Shown piece by piece: positions 24,701 to 36,517 of a DNA stretch of 64,000 bases (its first letter is position 1; every line of letters begins with the position of its first letter). A program made the translations under genes and the position numbers. Under the pieces are notes generated by a model, which saw only the letters and a list, made by a program, of their open reading frames with translations, was not told the DNA's origin and searched no databases. This stretch comes from Annulohypoxylon bovei var. microspora (taxonomy: Eukaryota; Ascomycota; Sordariomycetes; Xylariales; Hypoxylaceae), in NCBI GenBank assembly GCA_022836615.1, contig MU405248.1, positions 222,336 to 286,335 of the forward strand, read 5' to 3'.

Positions 24701-25629
24701 CGTTTAGTCTCCTCTGGATGGCGAACAGATACGCCATGCTTTACGTGAACCGCTTTACTATCGACACAGGCGGCGTGCTTTATCCCCAAGCTATCAACCA
24801 GACTTTTACGGGGCTCTACGTGATGGAGCTATGTCTAGTCGGCCTATTTTTCCTTGTTCGAGACCAAGACGGCGAAGTCGCATGTGTACCGCAAGCGATT
24901 ATCATGATTATCTCGATCTTCCTCACTTTCATCTACCAGTTCCTCCTTAACAGGTCATTCGGACCATTATTCCGATATCTGCCTATCACATTCGAGGACG
25001 AGGCGGTACTTCGTGATGAAGCATTCCAGCGCGCTCAGGATCGCCGTTTCGGCCTTGTCCACGATGACGACGACGATGATAAGGAGGAGGCGCCGAGGCA
25101 TCACGAGGATGGAGCTCACATCACTTCCATGGACGGTGTCGACGACAAGACCGGACGAGGTAACAAGTTCACCAATTCCAAGCCTGTCAAAGGAATTGTA
25201 CGTGCTGGTACCTGGGCGACTCGTGGCGGAAAGAGCACTTATGACCGTACTCTCGGCAAGGCAGGAAGGGGACTTAAGAGTGTGAACAAGTACCGCGAGG
25301 ACCGCCGAAAGAGGGACCTAGAAGCGCAGAGAGCCATCGGCGATGCTCTGTACGGCGATTTTCACGATGAAATCGAGGATCTTACGCCCGAAGAACGAGA
25401 TGTACTCGTGAGGCGCGCGTTCATGCACTCAGCCCTGCGAGCAAAACGACCGACGGTTTGGATTCCCCGTGACGATATCGGAGTCAGTGACGACGAGATA
25501 AGAAGAACAAAAGAGTTCAGCGAACACATCTGGATCTCCAACGAAGGCACGGCCCTCGACAGCAAAGTACGGGTTGTCTACGGCCGGGCGCCTCCAGACT
25601 TCTCAGAGCTGGATATTATCAACCTCTAA
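21791..25629 (+). CDS. CSC1/OSCA/TMEM63-family (DUF221) stress-gated cation channel-like protein
   Basis: Three exons (21791-21797, 21864-21996, 22062-25629) encode 1235 aa. The 7-base first exon (ATG AGT G) is supported by a GTAAGT donor and by the joined MSDSGSAQRNQG start. An N-terminal RSN1-type TM lies at about 12-36, followed by KPKTYLVPERERT, TM2 at about 98-118 and TM3 at about 169-196. A large cytosolic loop carries a Lys/Glu/Arg-rich insert (about 275-330). The channel core of multiple TMs runs about 694-1021, and the C-terminal PHM7-type extension begins WIPRDDIGVSDDEI and ends near PPDFSELD. The family includes yeast Csc1, Rsn1 and Phm7 and plant OSCA mechanosensitive channels, in plasma membrane or ER. 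Which yeast paralogue it matches is undecided. Confidence 0.92.
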
Positions 25630-27160
25630 AGAGAAGGAGGAGACAGGTGAACTGGATTGTACATAGAAACATACGATGGAATGACCAGTCTGGGATTGTT
25701 GCATAGCATGCGGAGAACTATACCCCAATGTTGCATTAACATTATAATCATTTGCAAATAGACCCCGGACCAGGAGGCTTTGGATTTTGGATTTTGCCTA
25801 AGCTTGTGTGTTAAGAGTCGACGTGAACGTGACCAACTTAAACATTCCTAACGGCGTGGGGGGGCGGGATATCGAAAACGGGTTGGGCGGGCGGTAACTC
25901 GGGCTGGGTATATAAATGTATGTAATTGTAATACTTTTGTAAAAGACTCAACCAGGGCTCTAGGTATCTTCGATTCTTAGAAATCGTGCTATAACATGTA
26001 TACAAATGCATTGAGACAAGTGTCATATGACAACCGAAGTCATTTAAGTCATTTGAGTTTCGAAGACATTATGGATACGATGGATGCGTACGTACACCGT
26101 GACTTACCTATGTACCTATTCCTTGCAGACAGATCACCTCGTAACACTGAACCTTAATACAGTTGATAGTTCGGCATGTAGCTATTAGTAAGGCATGTGC
26201 CTATATTTAGATATTTTATAGGCCAGTTCTTAAACCTACCTATGTACTCAGACCTACTATTTGTACCTAGACACGTAGTACGTGTACATACTGTAACGTA
26301 GGTTTTTATCGGGTGTTTATATACTGTATATACTGTACTAGGTACGCATAGATAACGATCCTTGCGACCTTTCCCGTGACCGGCCATAAACAACTTTGGT
26401 GGTTAGTTATCGGTTATTGAAGCGGAGAAGTCAACTTTAAAAGACGTGACAGGGTTTAGGAATCTGCCAAGAATCAATTCTAGCGCGATCGGGAGGACTA
26501 GAACCTCTGGACCTCGTAAAATCATACATCCTGCGGCATAACAACAAGGGGTATATACCTGTCAGCTACCTGTGCCTCTTCCCATTTTACCGTCTTCTTC
26601 TCTCTTTCCCCGTTGGTCTGGCGCCGGATATCTTAAGCGATAACTTCCTCCTCTTCCGCCTCTTCGTTTCAACAACAAACACCGACACCAACACCACTGG
26701 CAGATACACGCGTGTCAGCCCAATTGTACACGTACTGTAAGATCAGCACCAAGATCAGCGTCAGCATCAATCTTCAGCTCAATAGATCCTACCTTGCACT
26801 TTACCTAGGTAGTCTTCCGTCCACCGGGTACTAGGTACCAATTACATTCGTTTGACGACCCTACTACCAATCGCTTGGCTTGATCCTCCGATCTTCCTCC
26901 TCCTCCGTGGCGTTTCTCTTACAGCCACGAAACTGCTTTAGCAATAGGATTCTACGATAACCTCATTGCGACGCAAATAGCAACTCGGCTTGCCATCCCC
27001 ACAGATCCTATAAGGCGAAAACCTGGCTCGGGAAATTCCCCTATCCCCCGCGAAGTAGTGAAATAAGCGACAGCTGGACCTTCCGATAACCTAATTAAAA
27101 TCGACCGAGTTGATGTATTTCGAGACACAATAGTACATAATAGGGGGAATATACGCAAAA
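25630..27160. other. Intergenic, CT-rich leader near the downstream gene
   Basis: About 25.9-26.4 kb is AT-rich with TACCTA-type repeats (for example around 26105-26125 and 26235-26270). From 26575 the strand becomes C/T- and CA-rich, typical of a fungal promoter and 5' leader for the TM9SF gene. No coding ORF recognised. Confidence 0.5.
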
Positions 27161-29444
27161 ATGGGAAAGACATTAAGGAATAGCCTAAAATGGCTACTCT
27201 CTTCTCTAGTAATCTCGCAGGTTCAGGCCTTTTATATTCCTGGTAAGATCAACTCCGGCGTCTGTTTGAAATCGATATTTTCACTCCAAGTATGAAGTAT
27301 GCGACGTCTAACGCATTTGTGCTAAATAGGCTGGTCGGTAAAGAGTTACAAAGAAAACGAGCATATCCCCTTACTCGTCAATAAGGTATATTCCGATAAT
27401 ACCCAGCTGCAGTATGCCTACTACGACCTCCCATTCGTATGCCCGCCCACGGGTAAAAGCCATGGTCCCGGTTTATTGAGCGGGCAGAGCATCTCTCTCA
27501 ACCTCGGAGAAGTTCTTCGTGGCGACAGGATCATGACTTCGGATATTGATCTTACCTTGGGACAAGACAAAGAGTGCAGTTTCCTATGCAATCAAGAGGT
27601 TACAAGGAAAGATTTAAGAAGAGCTAAGGAGCTAGTCAAAGAGGGATACGTGGTGGAATGGATCGTGGATAACCTACCGGGAGCCACCAGCTTCGTCACT
27701 GTCGACAAGTCGCGCAAATATTACGCAGCAGGTTTCAAGCTCGGTTTCACCGATTACTCATCGAGCACGGGCAAGCCTAGATATTTCTTGAACAATCATC
27801 ACACTGTTGTAATCCGATACAGGAAGGCGCCAGGCCGAGATGGTGATAAAGGCGGTAAAGTAGTAGTTGGCTTTGAGGTCTATACCAAGAGCGTTGGTCC
27901 GAATGTCAAGCGAGAGAATGGGTGTCCTGCAAACCTTCACGATGTCGAGGACCACTTCGAGCTCTATATGGCCCCAAACAAGACCACAGAGTTCCAGTCG
28001 CAGTATTCTCATTCGTCCTACTATCCGGAGGCTATTGAGGAAGGCGATGACGACGATACCATCACTGTCCCATACTCCTACTCGGTGTATTTCCGTGAAG
28101 ATGAGTCGATTGAGTGGAACCGTCGTTGGGACCTATACTTTGTCAACTCGGAAGAGGGTTCTAGAATTCACTGGCTGGCCATTGTTAACTCTTTGATCAT
28201 ATGCGGTCTCCTCACCGGTATTGTCCTCATGATCTTGGCCAAGACGATTAGGTCCGACATCAAAGGATATAAGGAAAGCTCCATTGAAGATGGCAAACTG
28301 CGAATCAAGCGCAAGGGGAACCGTACTCCCAAGTCGGAGAAGGCTGGGTTCGGGCTCCTCGAGAAAGAAGGAGACCCAGATAAGGATACTGATATTTCAT
28401 CTGAGGACGAGGCTCTGGAAGACGTCACGGGATGGAAGTTGTTGCACGCAGATGTTTTCAGGAAACCCGAATATGGATATCTACTCGCGCCTCTCGTTGG
28501 ATCTGGCATGCAGCTCCTATTCATGGCCGTTGGTTTAGTTCTACTAAGTGCCATCGGTATCTTGAACCCCAGCTTCCGGGGAGGTTTCATCAGCGCTGCC
28601 ATCGGTCTCTTCGTCTTTGCAGGCGTCTTCTCCGGCTATTTCTCCGCCAGGGTTTACAAGACCTTCGACGGGAAAAACTTCGTGAAGAACGCATTGGTAA
28701 CGGCATGCCTCTTCCCCGGTCTTCTCTTCGGACTGGTTTTCATCTTGAACCTCTTCGTCTGGGCGCAAGCTTCTAGCACTGCCATACCATTCGGAACTTT
28801 GATCGCAATTGTTCTATTGTGGCTTTGCATCCAGGTTCCCTTGGTCTATCTTGGTTCTTGGTACGGATTTGTCCGCACGGGCACCTGGGAGCATCCTACG
28901 AAGACTGCTAGCATCCCTCGACAGGTTCCAAACCAAGCATGGTATGCCAAGAACTTACAGTCGATCCTCCTTGCTGGTTTGGTCCCGTTTGCCGTGATCT
29001 TCATCGAGCTGCTATTCGTCTTCCAGTCTCTATGGCAGGATAAGAGCGGCTATTACTACGTCTTCGGTTTCTTAGCGGTGGTGTGTGTGATTCTAATCCT
29101 CACCATCGCCGAGGTGACGGTCGTGACCATCTACGTGCAGCTATGCTCTGAGAACTACCACTGGTGGTGGCAGTCCTTCCTCGTGGGTGGCGGAAGCGCT
29201 ATATGGGTGTTCCTGTACTGCGTCTGGTACTACTTCGCCAACCTTCACATAACGGGCTTTGTAAGCTCGTTGCTATTCTTCGTCTACAGCTTCATGGCTT
29301 GCTGCGTGTACGGGCTTCTGACCGGTACCGTGGGATTCCTGACGGCTTACGCTTTTGTTAGGAGGATATATGGGTAAGTCTGTCCCCTCCACTTGCTTCG
29401 ATATTTCGCTAACGTGATATCGCAGTGCTATTAAGGCAGACTAA
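27161..29444 (+). CDS. Transmembrane 9 superfamily (nonaspanin, EMP70/TMN) protein
   Basis: Three exons (27161-27242, 27330-29373, 29426-29444) give 714 aa. A signal peptide ends near Ala23 (SQVQA) before FYIPGW, the family's mature start, followed by YAYYDLPFVCPP at about 60. The luminal N-terminal domain reaches about residue 305. TM1 is about 309-335, an acidic/basic cytosolic loop with a phospho-site-like SSEDEALED follows, and then eight further TMs. The last exon is only 19 bases and supplies GAIKAD, resembling the conserved cytosolic tail of nonaspanins (usually KIYxxxKxD) used for COPI/COPII sorting. Without the last intron the protein would stop at 29377 and lose the tail. These proteins act in Golgi/endosomal sorting of membrane cargo. 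All landmarks are intact. Confidence 0.93.
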
Positions 29445-29982
29445 ATAATCAAACTAATCGATGATCGAACGCGATAACGTAATAATGAGTAGGATATAGT
29501 GAACTATTTATTTTTCTTTGGCGTTCGTGGTTAATGCGCGTAATTCGAGGCCCGTAATTTTGGCGGCGAAAGTCAAGTCGGAATAGACCTCTGGTTGAAA
29601 GGGGTCTTCCGGTTGACTCGAACCTGCAGTCTGTTGGCTATGTCTATACTACACACGTATCCCTATGTCGCTATCTAATTCTTGGGGCGGTATGTTGCGA
29701 CTAGCCGTCCCAACAAGCAGCTAAGTGGTGTTGTACCGATTTGTAAGGGCATTTATATATCTTGTATATACTTGAGCTATGAATAAATATATCAAGGATG
29801 AAACCACTCCCGCGAACGGATAAATGCTCGCTCGATCAAGGAGGTGCACGTAGACTAACTTGCCGACCAGACTTCAACTCATTCTCTCTCTCTCTCTAAA
29901 TATATATATGCCACTCCCGCCTGCGTCCGCCGTCTTCTATGCTACTATGATTAACCCGGGTCTCGAGATAGCTCTCGCTTAT
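29445..29982. other. Convergent 3' flanks
   Basis: AT-rich 3' ends of two convergent genes. A (CT)n run followed by an (AT)n run lies at about 29883-29910. No gene. Confidence 0.5.
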
Positions 29983-31020
29983 TTATAGTTTGCTTGGACC
30001 GATATTCCGGTCCAGCCAGAGACCGTCGCCTTCCGCCATTATGTTTCCTACGCGGTGTCAGCAAAACATGCATTAGAGAAGGGGGAGAGGGGAGGTGGTG
30101 GAACTCACCGTCCTTGTCTTCGATGGTGCCCCGGACGTGCAGCTTGCGCCCGTCCCTCCGTATAACTCGGCCCCGGATCAGGACGACCTGCGGCGTCCGG
30201 ACCGCGCGCCGGAAGTTCGTCGTGAAGCGTACTGTGTAGGCTCCGTTTTCTGCGGCGGCGGGTTAGCATGTGCAATATTTTTTCTATTTCTTTTCTCCTT
30301 TCTTCCATAAGGATAGTTCCACGTTTCCACAACCCAGCATTTCCCTACGGAGAAGTATATACATTTGTAGATACGGCACAACCAACAAGGAAACAAAAAA
30401 AGGGGAGGAGGGAGGGGAAAGCACTCACTGGTCTGCGAGTTCGCAGCCGTCCCCATGACCTCATCCAGCAGCACGCCGTACAGCCCGCCGTGCATGATGC
30501 CCGGGAAACTCTGGCAGTCGACGCCCAGGTCGGCCAGCGCGTGCAGCAGCAGGAACGGGTTGCGCGGGTCCTCGCCGTTCGCGCGGCCCCCGCCCTCGAG
30601 CATGGCCTCCGGCACCCACCCGCTGCCCTTCGGCGCTCGCAAGTCGGCGGGGCTGGAGGACTGGCCGGTGGCGGCTTCGGGGCTGGGTAAGGACGAGGAC
30701 GAGGAGGGGGTAGCTGGGGTAGGCTTGGAGTTGGAGTTGGAGGAAGGTTTGGATTTGGCGGGCTTGACGACCCGGATGAAGGTCACGGAGGCGCGCACGG
30801 TGGTCGCGCTGTTCATCGTCTTGTGCACGAAGTTGGACTCGCCGCCGGGCAGCGGGTGCCGGTCCGGCACCGCGACGTGGACGACGCCGGGGTCCGAGAG
30901 CAGCGCCGCGCACCACGGCATCGCCTTGAAGTGCGCGAGCGGGTCCGGCACCGCCTGTTGGTAGTCTGTGGTCGCCGAGTACGGCTTTAGCACCGGGTGG
31001 GGGGCGTTGGGGGAGGACAT
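29983..31020 (-). CDS. HotDog-fold thioesterase-like protein (THEM4/PaaI type)
   Basis: Three exons (31020-30429, 30249-30109, 30047-29983) encode 265 aa; introns carry GTGAGT donors and a CTAAC branch site. The HotDog helix motif is IMHGGLYGVLLDEVMG at residues 175-190. The strands follow as AYTVRFTTNFRRAV, QVVLIRGRVIRR and KLHVRGTIEDKDG, and the final exon gives IMAEGDGLWL. Family members hydrolyse acyl-CoA thioesters; the substrate is not readable. The chain holds an unusual Ser/Pro/Lys low-complexity insert at about 86-130, before the HotDog core helix. The gene is very GC-rich compared with its flanks. Upstream of the start, at 31248-31335, is a 22-bp tandem repeat. Confidence 0.82.
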
Positions 31021-32459
31021 CGTGGAGGAGAGGTGGGTTGGGCGAGCGCGGTGGTTGTAGCTTGATGTGTAGGTAGGTAGATCGGTTTCTTAGGGATCGA
31101 GGGTTGGGCCGAGTGAGGGTTGGAGGAGCTCGGGGGGTAGCTAGGTAGGTATTTGGGTAGCTGGATAGCTGAAAAGGGAGGGTGTTATCAGGTAGGTATA
31201 TAATTGTATAATCGACGATGTGTTCAAGCATTCATATTCTATAGTATACGATATACTCTGGTATGCTCGATGATATACTCTGGTATGTTAGACGATATGC
31301 TCTGGTATGTTCAACGATGTACTCTGGTATGTTCTCGACGATCTTGTATTAAAGGATCACCTCGCTGCAAATCTAGGTAGGTAAAAGACAAACGAAAATC
31401 CGGAAACAGCAGTTCTCGAAAGATAAGAAAATGAGAGAGAGCGAATACTATCCTTATCCGCTCCCTTAGTAGCAGAGAGCCATTGACAAGTCACATCGGA
31501 CCTCTACTTTTCAGCTCGATGGGGACGGGTTCGTCGGGACGATGACATCAGCCATCTCGACCCAATACCTACTAGGTAGCTCCAATAGCTTCGCTGCCGG
31601 ATATAACACCAAAACATAGCGACGTGGAGCCATGGAGAATGTCACCAGGGGTTCTGTGTAACGAGTGGTTTGCCTTAGACGCAAAGAACACCTACCGTTT
31701 AGGGCCTGCGTGAGAGACGCCGTTGATCATCGCGGTCTAGCTCGCCTACGCTTTCGTGCTAGGCGCAGCGAATAGTGGCTTTTGGCGAGGACCAACTACC
31801 GATAGGAGATTAGGAGGCGCCCAGCCACGCAACTTTATTTACTGCAAGCTGAGGTCTTCGGAAATTTAAGGTGCTGGTTAGCGTCTAACGTCGGCGTCTA
31901 CAGCTTCCTAATCTCAAGCCTTAATCTGTGAATGTGAAAGTCTTGTTGGGGTGGGAGCTTATTGTAACATTGAACCTCGAGACACAGTACATTAGACTGT
32001 TTTAGAGGGGATATCATGAATACGAGACACGAGCGTTGGGTGGCGTTTGTCTGAGATGAGAAAAGCAAATAGATTGGATGGAAATAGGAGATGGAGATTA
32101 CTTCCCTTTAGAATACTACCGTACGTATGCAGGACTGTGTGGCATGCAGTAAACATCATGTTTAAGCCGAGATCTAGTTGGTGTCATATGATCCGTCACT
32201 TATTTTGAACTTATAAGAAAGACAATTAATTGCCAACGATAATGTGTATAATACTTCTCTCTATGTTATGCTTCATGAGTCCATGTATCCATATCTGTAG
32301 TTTATAATCCTCTAATAACCGTCAGTCGAGCTTCCACTCATGCTATGCCAAAACTACTTCAATAGGTACCTACTCTGGGTACCTAGGAAGCGGTATATAC
32401 CGTAAACGCCTACACCCCGATGATGCTACCGCAACTTCTCCAAATGTACGGGATTTTAT
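31021..32459. other. Intergenic with a 22-bp minisatellite
   Basis: This 1.4 kb contains the promoter of the thioesterase-like gene (read leftward) and the 3' flank of the mitochondrial carrier gene. The 22-bp tandem array at 31248-31335 is the only structured element I see. No ORF recognised. Confidence 0.5.
31248..31335. repeat. Four tandem copies of a 22-bp unit
   Basis: Units at 31248-31269, 31270-31291, 31292-31313 and 31314-31335 share the core ACTCTGGTATG (or GCTCTGGTATG) and differ at a few positions, mostly transitions. The array is 228 bp upstream of the thioesterase-like start codon. Confidence 0.88.
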
Positions 32460-33740
32460 TTATATGTTGAACAGTATCTTTAACCGTTCGTAGGTATAGA
32501 AACTTACAGCCGCCAAGGGCACCACCTTTATGTACCCAATCGATAAACCCACATAGAACCCCGAAAGTCCGCGCTCTCTGAAGACTAGGCTCGCCGTCTC
32601 TCCTATCCGAAGGCGATGGCCATCCCCGACGGCGCCGCTTACTTGCATTCGTCGCCTGATAACCTCGAGCGGGTAAGCCACCGTTTGCGATACTGCTCCC
32701 GAGACTCCTCCGGCTGTTAGCTCGGCCCACGCGCGAAGCGGCGCTGGCTTGTCGGCGGGGGCATTGGCGGGTTTGGGTAATGTGGTGTATTGTTGAAGGG
32801 ATGGTAAACGGAAGATATCGCCCGCAGTGTCATGTGTTAAGAAGGATATGCCAGCGTACGGTATCATGCCCAAAATAGTCGTAGAGAATCCTCTGTAGAA
32901 ATTGATAAGGCCAGATTGAGGTGCTACTGCCTGTACCTGAGATATCGTGGCGTCGGCGACGGTTTTCGGAGCACTTGGTTTCGGTAGTGGTTGTTCCTGG
33001 TATATCTGTTTGCAGATGTCGGCAAGAGACATGCGCCTATGCTTCGTCTCGAACGCTAATCGAACGCGGATGATTTCCAACGGATATGTGAGAAAGACGG
33101 ACGATACCCCAGCCAGGGCTCCAGTTGTGAATCGTCGTAACCATGTTTCTTTCTGGTGATCTGATCCAATAATCATAGAGCGATATTGTTCATAGGCGAC
33201 GAACTTTATGGCGGCGTATGGGTAGATCTTTAGGAGAGTCGCGGAGTGTCCGCGGAATAATCCCAATATTCCGTCGTGAGCATAGATATCACGGATCGCT
33301 ATCCCGAAGCCGGCCCACGAGCCCTGGTACTTTACGAACTGCGGATTGCTTGTCTGGAAGAGGATTTTGACTCGGTCGAGGGGGGCAACAGTGGTTTTAG
33401 CCTTGATACGTTGTTAGCACGAGATCAAATTGCGCATCCCATTCTTCCACATAGATGAGTTAATACGTACAGCACACCCTGCAAGACCGCCAGCAATTCC
33501 GGAGCGAATCACATAATCCATGCTATGCTTATCCGGCTGCTTCCCCTTCGCTGCTACCGGTGACCCGTCATCGTTGATTGAATCTGGACCCGCGCTGTGA
33601 GCTGTTGCGCCTGTACCTGCGACAACGTTGCCGGCTTTTCTGACGACTCCGTCCATGGTACCGAGGATAGCGCTCGCGTGTCCTTCTCTTTCAGATGGTA
33701 ACTCGGACATCGAGACATGATCCGATGAAGCCGATGGCAT
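32460..33740 (-). CDS. LEU5: Mitochondrial carrier, LEU5-like (coenzyme A / adenine nucleotide type)
   Basis: Two exons (33740-33471, 33401-32460) encode 403 aa; the intron is GTACGT...AAG with a GCTAAC branch site, phase 0. Three mitochondrial-carrier repeats are visible, each with its signature: PLDRVK just after SGIAGGLAGCAAKT (about 80-103), PLEIIR with FLTYP in repeat two, and PLEVIRRRMQ with VAYP in repeat three. The family-typical FRGHSATLLKIYPYAAIKF follows repeat one. About 75 N-terminal residues are polar and disordered, longer than in the yeast protein. LEU5 and SLC25A16/42 relatives move coenzyme A across the inner membrane. Assignment to this subfamily rests on the GCAAKT...APLDRVKILFQ context and is good but not proven. 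No damage seen. Confidence 0.87.
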
Positions 33741-34763
33741 TACTGCGCCACCGACTAGACGTCCCGGCAGAATACAGTGGACTTAAAAGAAAGAGGGAAA
33801 AACACTAATAGTACATGTCTAGTTTTGTTATATGTTTCGGTTGCACGGGTGTTGATGAGGGGTGTTGGCTAAGGGCAAGACTACCTTGGTAAGACTAAGA
33901 CTAATAAGACTAAGATGGTAGAAACAAAATGGAGTTTGCGGTTCAAAACTTCCCGGATTTTACATTGGTAAGGCCATTTCCAATCCGTATAACAGCCGCG
34001 AACGTCACTGCCATTTTATTATCTCCACCCCTGTAAGATACCCCGAGTCCGCGAGCCGAGGGTTGCCGAAGCTTAGCCCTTCTAGCCGTCCAATCCATGG
34101 ACAGCAATACCTCCAATCTTTAGTATTTCTACCACGAGACCTTCTTTGACATAAAATCTTTAAAACTACGAACATTGAAAGATCAGCTGCTGATTGGGAT
34201 AAGTTATGAGTTGGCGTAGTTTGATGCATTATTTCCGAGACTCAACGAGTGAATACTCGACTCAATTGTGAAAGGATCTTGAACATGATAACTTCGTGGA
34301 TTAGTCAGCATGAAATGTCCACGGTATCTATATCGTAAGTATCTGATCTATGAACGCATTCTAACCATCCTGTGATATGCTGGGTATACTAATCCGTTGC
34401 CATATTGCATTCCTTCTCTATGTATTCTGGCCATATTGGCCAGAGTATTGCCTCTTCGAATCCGAAGTAGCTTAAAATCGGAAAGATGAAAGTATCTACG
34501 TTAATAGGATGAAATGATCGACTGAAAAATAACTCGGCGTTTCGAAGAGATGAATATTTGGGATAGACGAGGCGGAATATTGCCTATTCTTCTCATTCGT
34601 CGATACTGCCCAAGAGCCTTGTGCTATATCAAGGAAACTCTACCTTGATAGAGCAAAAACCAGAGACCTCGCTCTCCTTGAGCCTCATTGTTGCTACACA
34701 TATCCTCGGGGTTAGTACCTTATTGCGTACCTTACTCTTCTCAACCAACAAGTACTCCAATTT
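33741..34763. other. Intergenic, no gene seen
   Basis: Promoter side of the carrier gene and 3' flank of the CCDC124-like gene. AAGACTA-type short repeats occur at about 33875-33910. ORF 34005-34229 (-) has no recognised motif and is not called. Confidence 0.45.
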
Positions 34764-35605
34764 CTAGTTGGAGGACTTAGCGGTGTATAGAGCTTCGACT
34801 CTGGCCTTCTCCTCTTGCTTAATTTCCTTGATCTCTTCCTTGGTAGCGTTGTATTTGACGTTCAGCCGGTTCCTGAGTGGATTCTCCGGGCTGTTTGCAA
34901 ATTCCTTACGGATCTGCTCCTTTCTAGAACTTAGACGCATCGCCTTGGCAGTTCCGTCTTCCTTCATTTCTTTAAGCCTCTTTTCTTCGAATGCAGCATA
35001 TGCGGCCCCGACCCTCTTTGTAGCGTTTCTATCGATCTTATCGTCGGACTCACCCGACACGACCATCCCCAGGACCTCAAGAATATTATCAATACCCGAG
35101 GTCTCGATCGCCGCAAGTTTGTTCTCTTCATTGAGGTTGAGCTCAGACAATGCATTGTCGAGGCCTCGGTTCGTTTTCTTGACAGCGGTCTTGGAATTCT
35201 TCGGACCGGCACGGGTTGGCAGACTCTTCTCTTCTTCGGCTAGGGCAGCATCTCTGTCGGCTTTTTTCTTAGCTTGCTCAGCCTTCTTCGCAGCCTGTGC
35301 TTCCCTAGATTATGTACAAATTAGTACGGTAGTTAAATTAGACCTAACTATCCCCTGTTCGCTATATAATTCCATTGTTCCATCCCAAGTCAAAGAAAGA
35401 AAAACATTTTTAAGATGATAATAGCACATTCAATAAAAGGGGAGGCATACTTTCTGGCACTATTTTTGGCACCCCTATCCCAGTCAGCGTCTTCTACTGC
35501 TGCCTTCTTTGCGTCCTCTTCGACATTCTTTTTAGCAGCGGCCTCCGCTTTTCGGGCCTGGCCAGCTGCCTTTTTACTGTTATCGGCACCCTTCTTCCCC
35601 GCCAT
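34764..35605 (-). CDS. CCDC124/Oxs1-like (DUF1014) ribosome-associated coiled-coil protein
   Basis: Two exons (35605-35451, 35304-34764) give 231 aa. The start MAGKKGADNSKKAAGQARKAEAAAKK and the Ala/Lys-rich helix match the CCDC124 N-terminal region (shared with yeast Lso2), which binds the ribosome. The C-terminal DUF1014 part is seen as SGIDNILEVLG, RVGAAYAAFEEKRL and ENPLRNRLNVKYNATKEE. The intron is GTATGC...TAG, phase 2, and joins SARK to EAQAAKKAE. Known members occupy vacant 80S ribosomes during starvation and aid recovery; S. pombe Oxs1 has also been tied to stress transcription. Function here is by homology. Confidence 0.88.
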
Positions 35606-36517
35606 AATATGTTTGTTTGTGCGGCTGGTGGATATAAATAGTATACCTAGGTACCCAGGTAGACAACTGATGTTTGCTTCGTAGGTATCACGACAGCAAA
35701 CTAGAGGTTAGACAAGGTAGAAAAACACCAAAACTCATCAGCTACCTATTCTACGGGACGGAGGAGGTGGGGCAGAGTGGCGGGGTTGTGGGTTGATATT
35801 ATGTAGCGCCTCTATCGCCTAATGTAAGCACTAGGTTACGTAGCTGGCTGGGTATAGCTTGAAAAGTATCTACCGAATATCTCAGAGCGACCCTATTTTA
35901 CTTTCCACAATTTTTAACATAATCTAAGTCTTTTCGATATTCTGTTAGTTATTGAAGGATATAGATATACTACTAGAAGGCAAAGCCTTAATGACTCGTA
36001 GTCTTCTTGATGATCAACTTGATAATATCAAGGTTGGTATCTTTTCCATTTACATTTATACCCATGTATTATGTCCAGGTATGTACAGTACTTAGGTCTG
36101 GCCGTAGGTCTGTGACCTGCGCAACCCGCGGGAACAGGGGGCTGATCACCGATTATATAAGAGATATGTGGGCTCCGAAACTCTTAACCTTCGTGATTAG
36201 TTGGAGTAGATTCGTTACCACTGGCAAAACCCTCTCCTTTTAAAGCTGCCATGTTAAGCCGCTGGCGTTGGGTTTGAGAATTAGAAATAAATGGACCTCA
36301 TGATTATGATTTGTACACGATATCCCTGGACCACCACGGAGCATAATACAGGGGGGTTATTGGTTACCGACAAGACATTACCATCCACCTCACCGCATAC
36401 ATGAATTTATCGAACAGCCAGGCTCCAGCTGCGAGTAAATATGAAGTTCGACTATAGCTTATTATCTCCCTTCGTGGGAATAATGATGTCTTGGCTTCTT
36501 GTTGAATAATCGTCACA
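35606..36517. other. Divergent promoter region
   Basis: About 0.9 kb between the CCDC124-like gene (-) and the HET gene (+). No motif-bearing ORF. The ORF on the minus strand at 36364-36735 is a shadow of the acidic start of the HET gene. Confidence 0.45.

Noticed and set aside
34005..34229. 74-codon minus-strand ORF
   Set aside because: Looks protein-like in places but I recognise no motif and see no start context or neighbouring exon.
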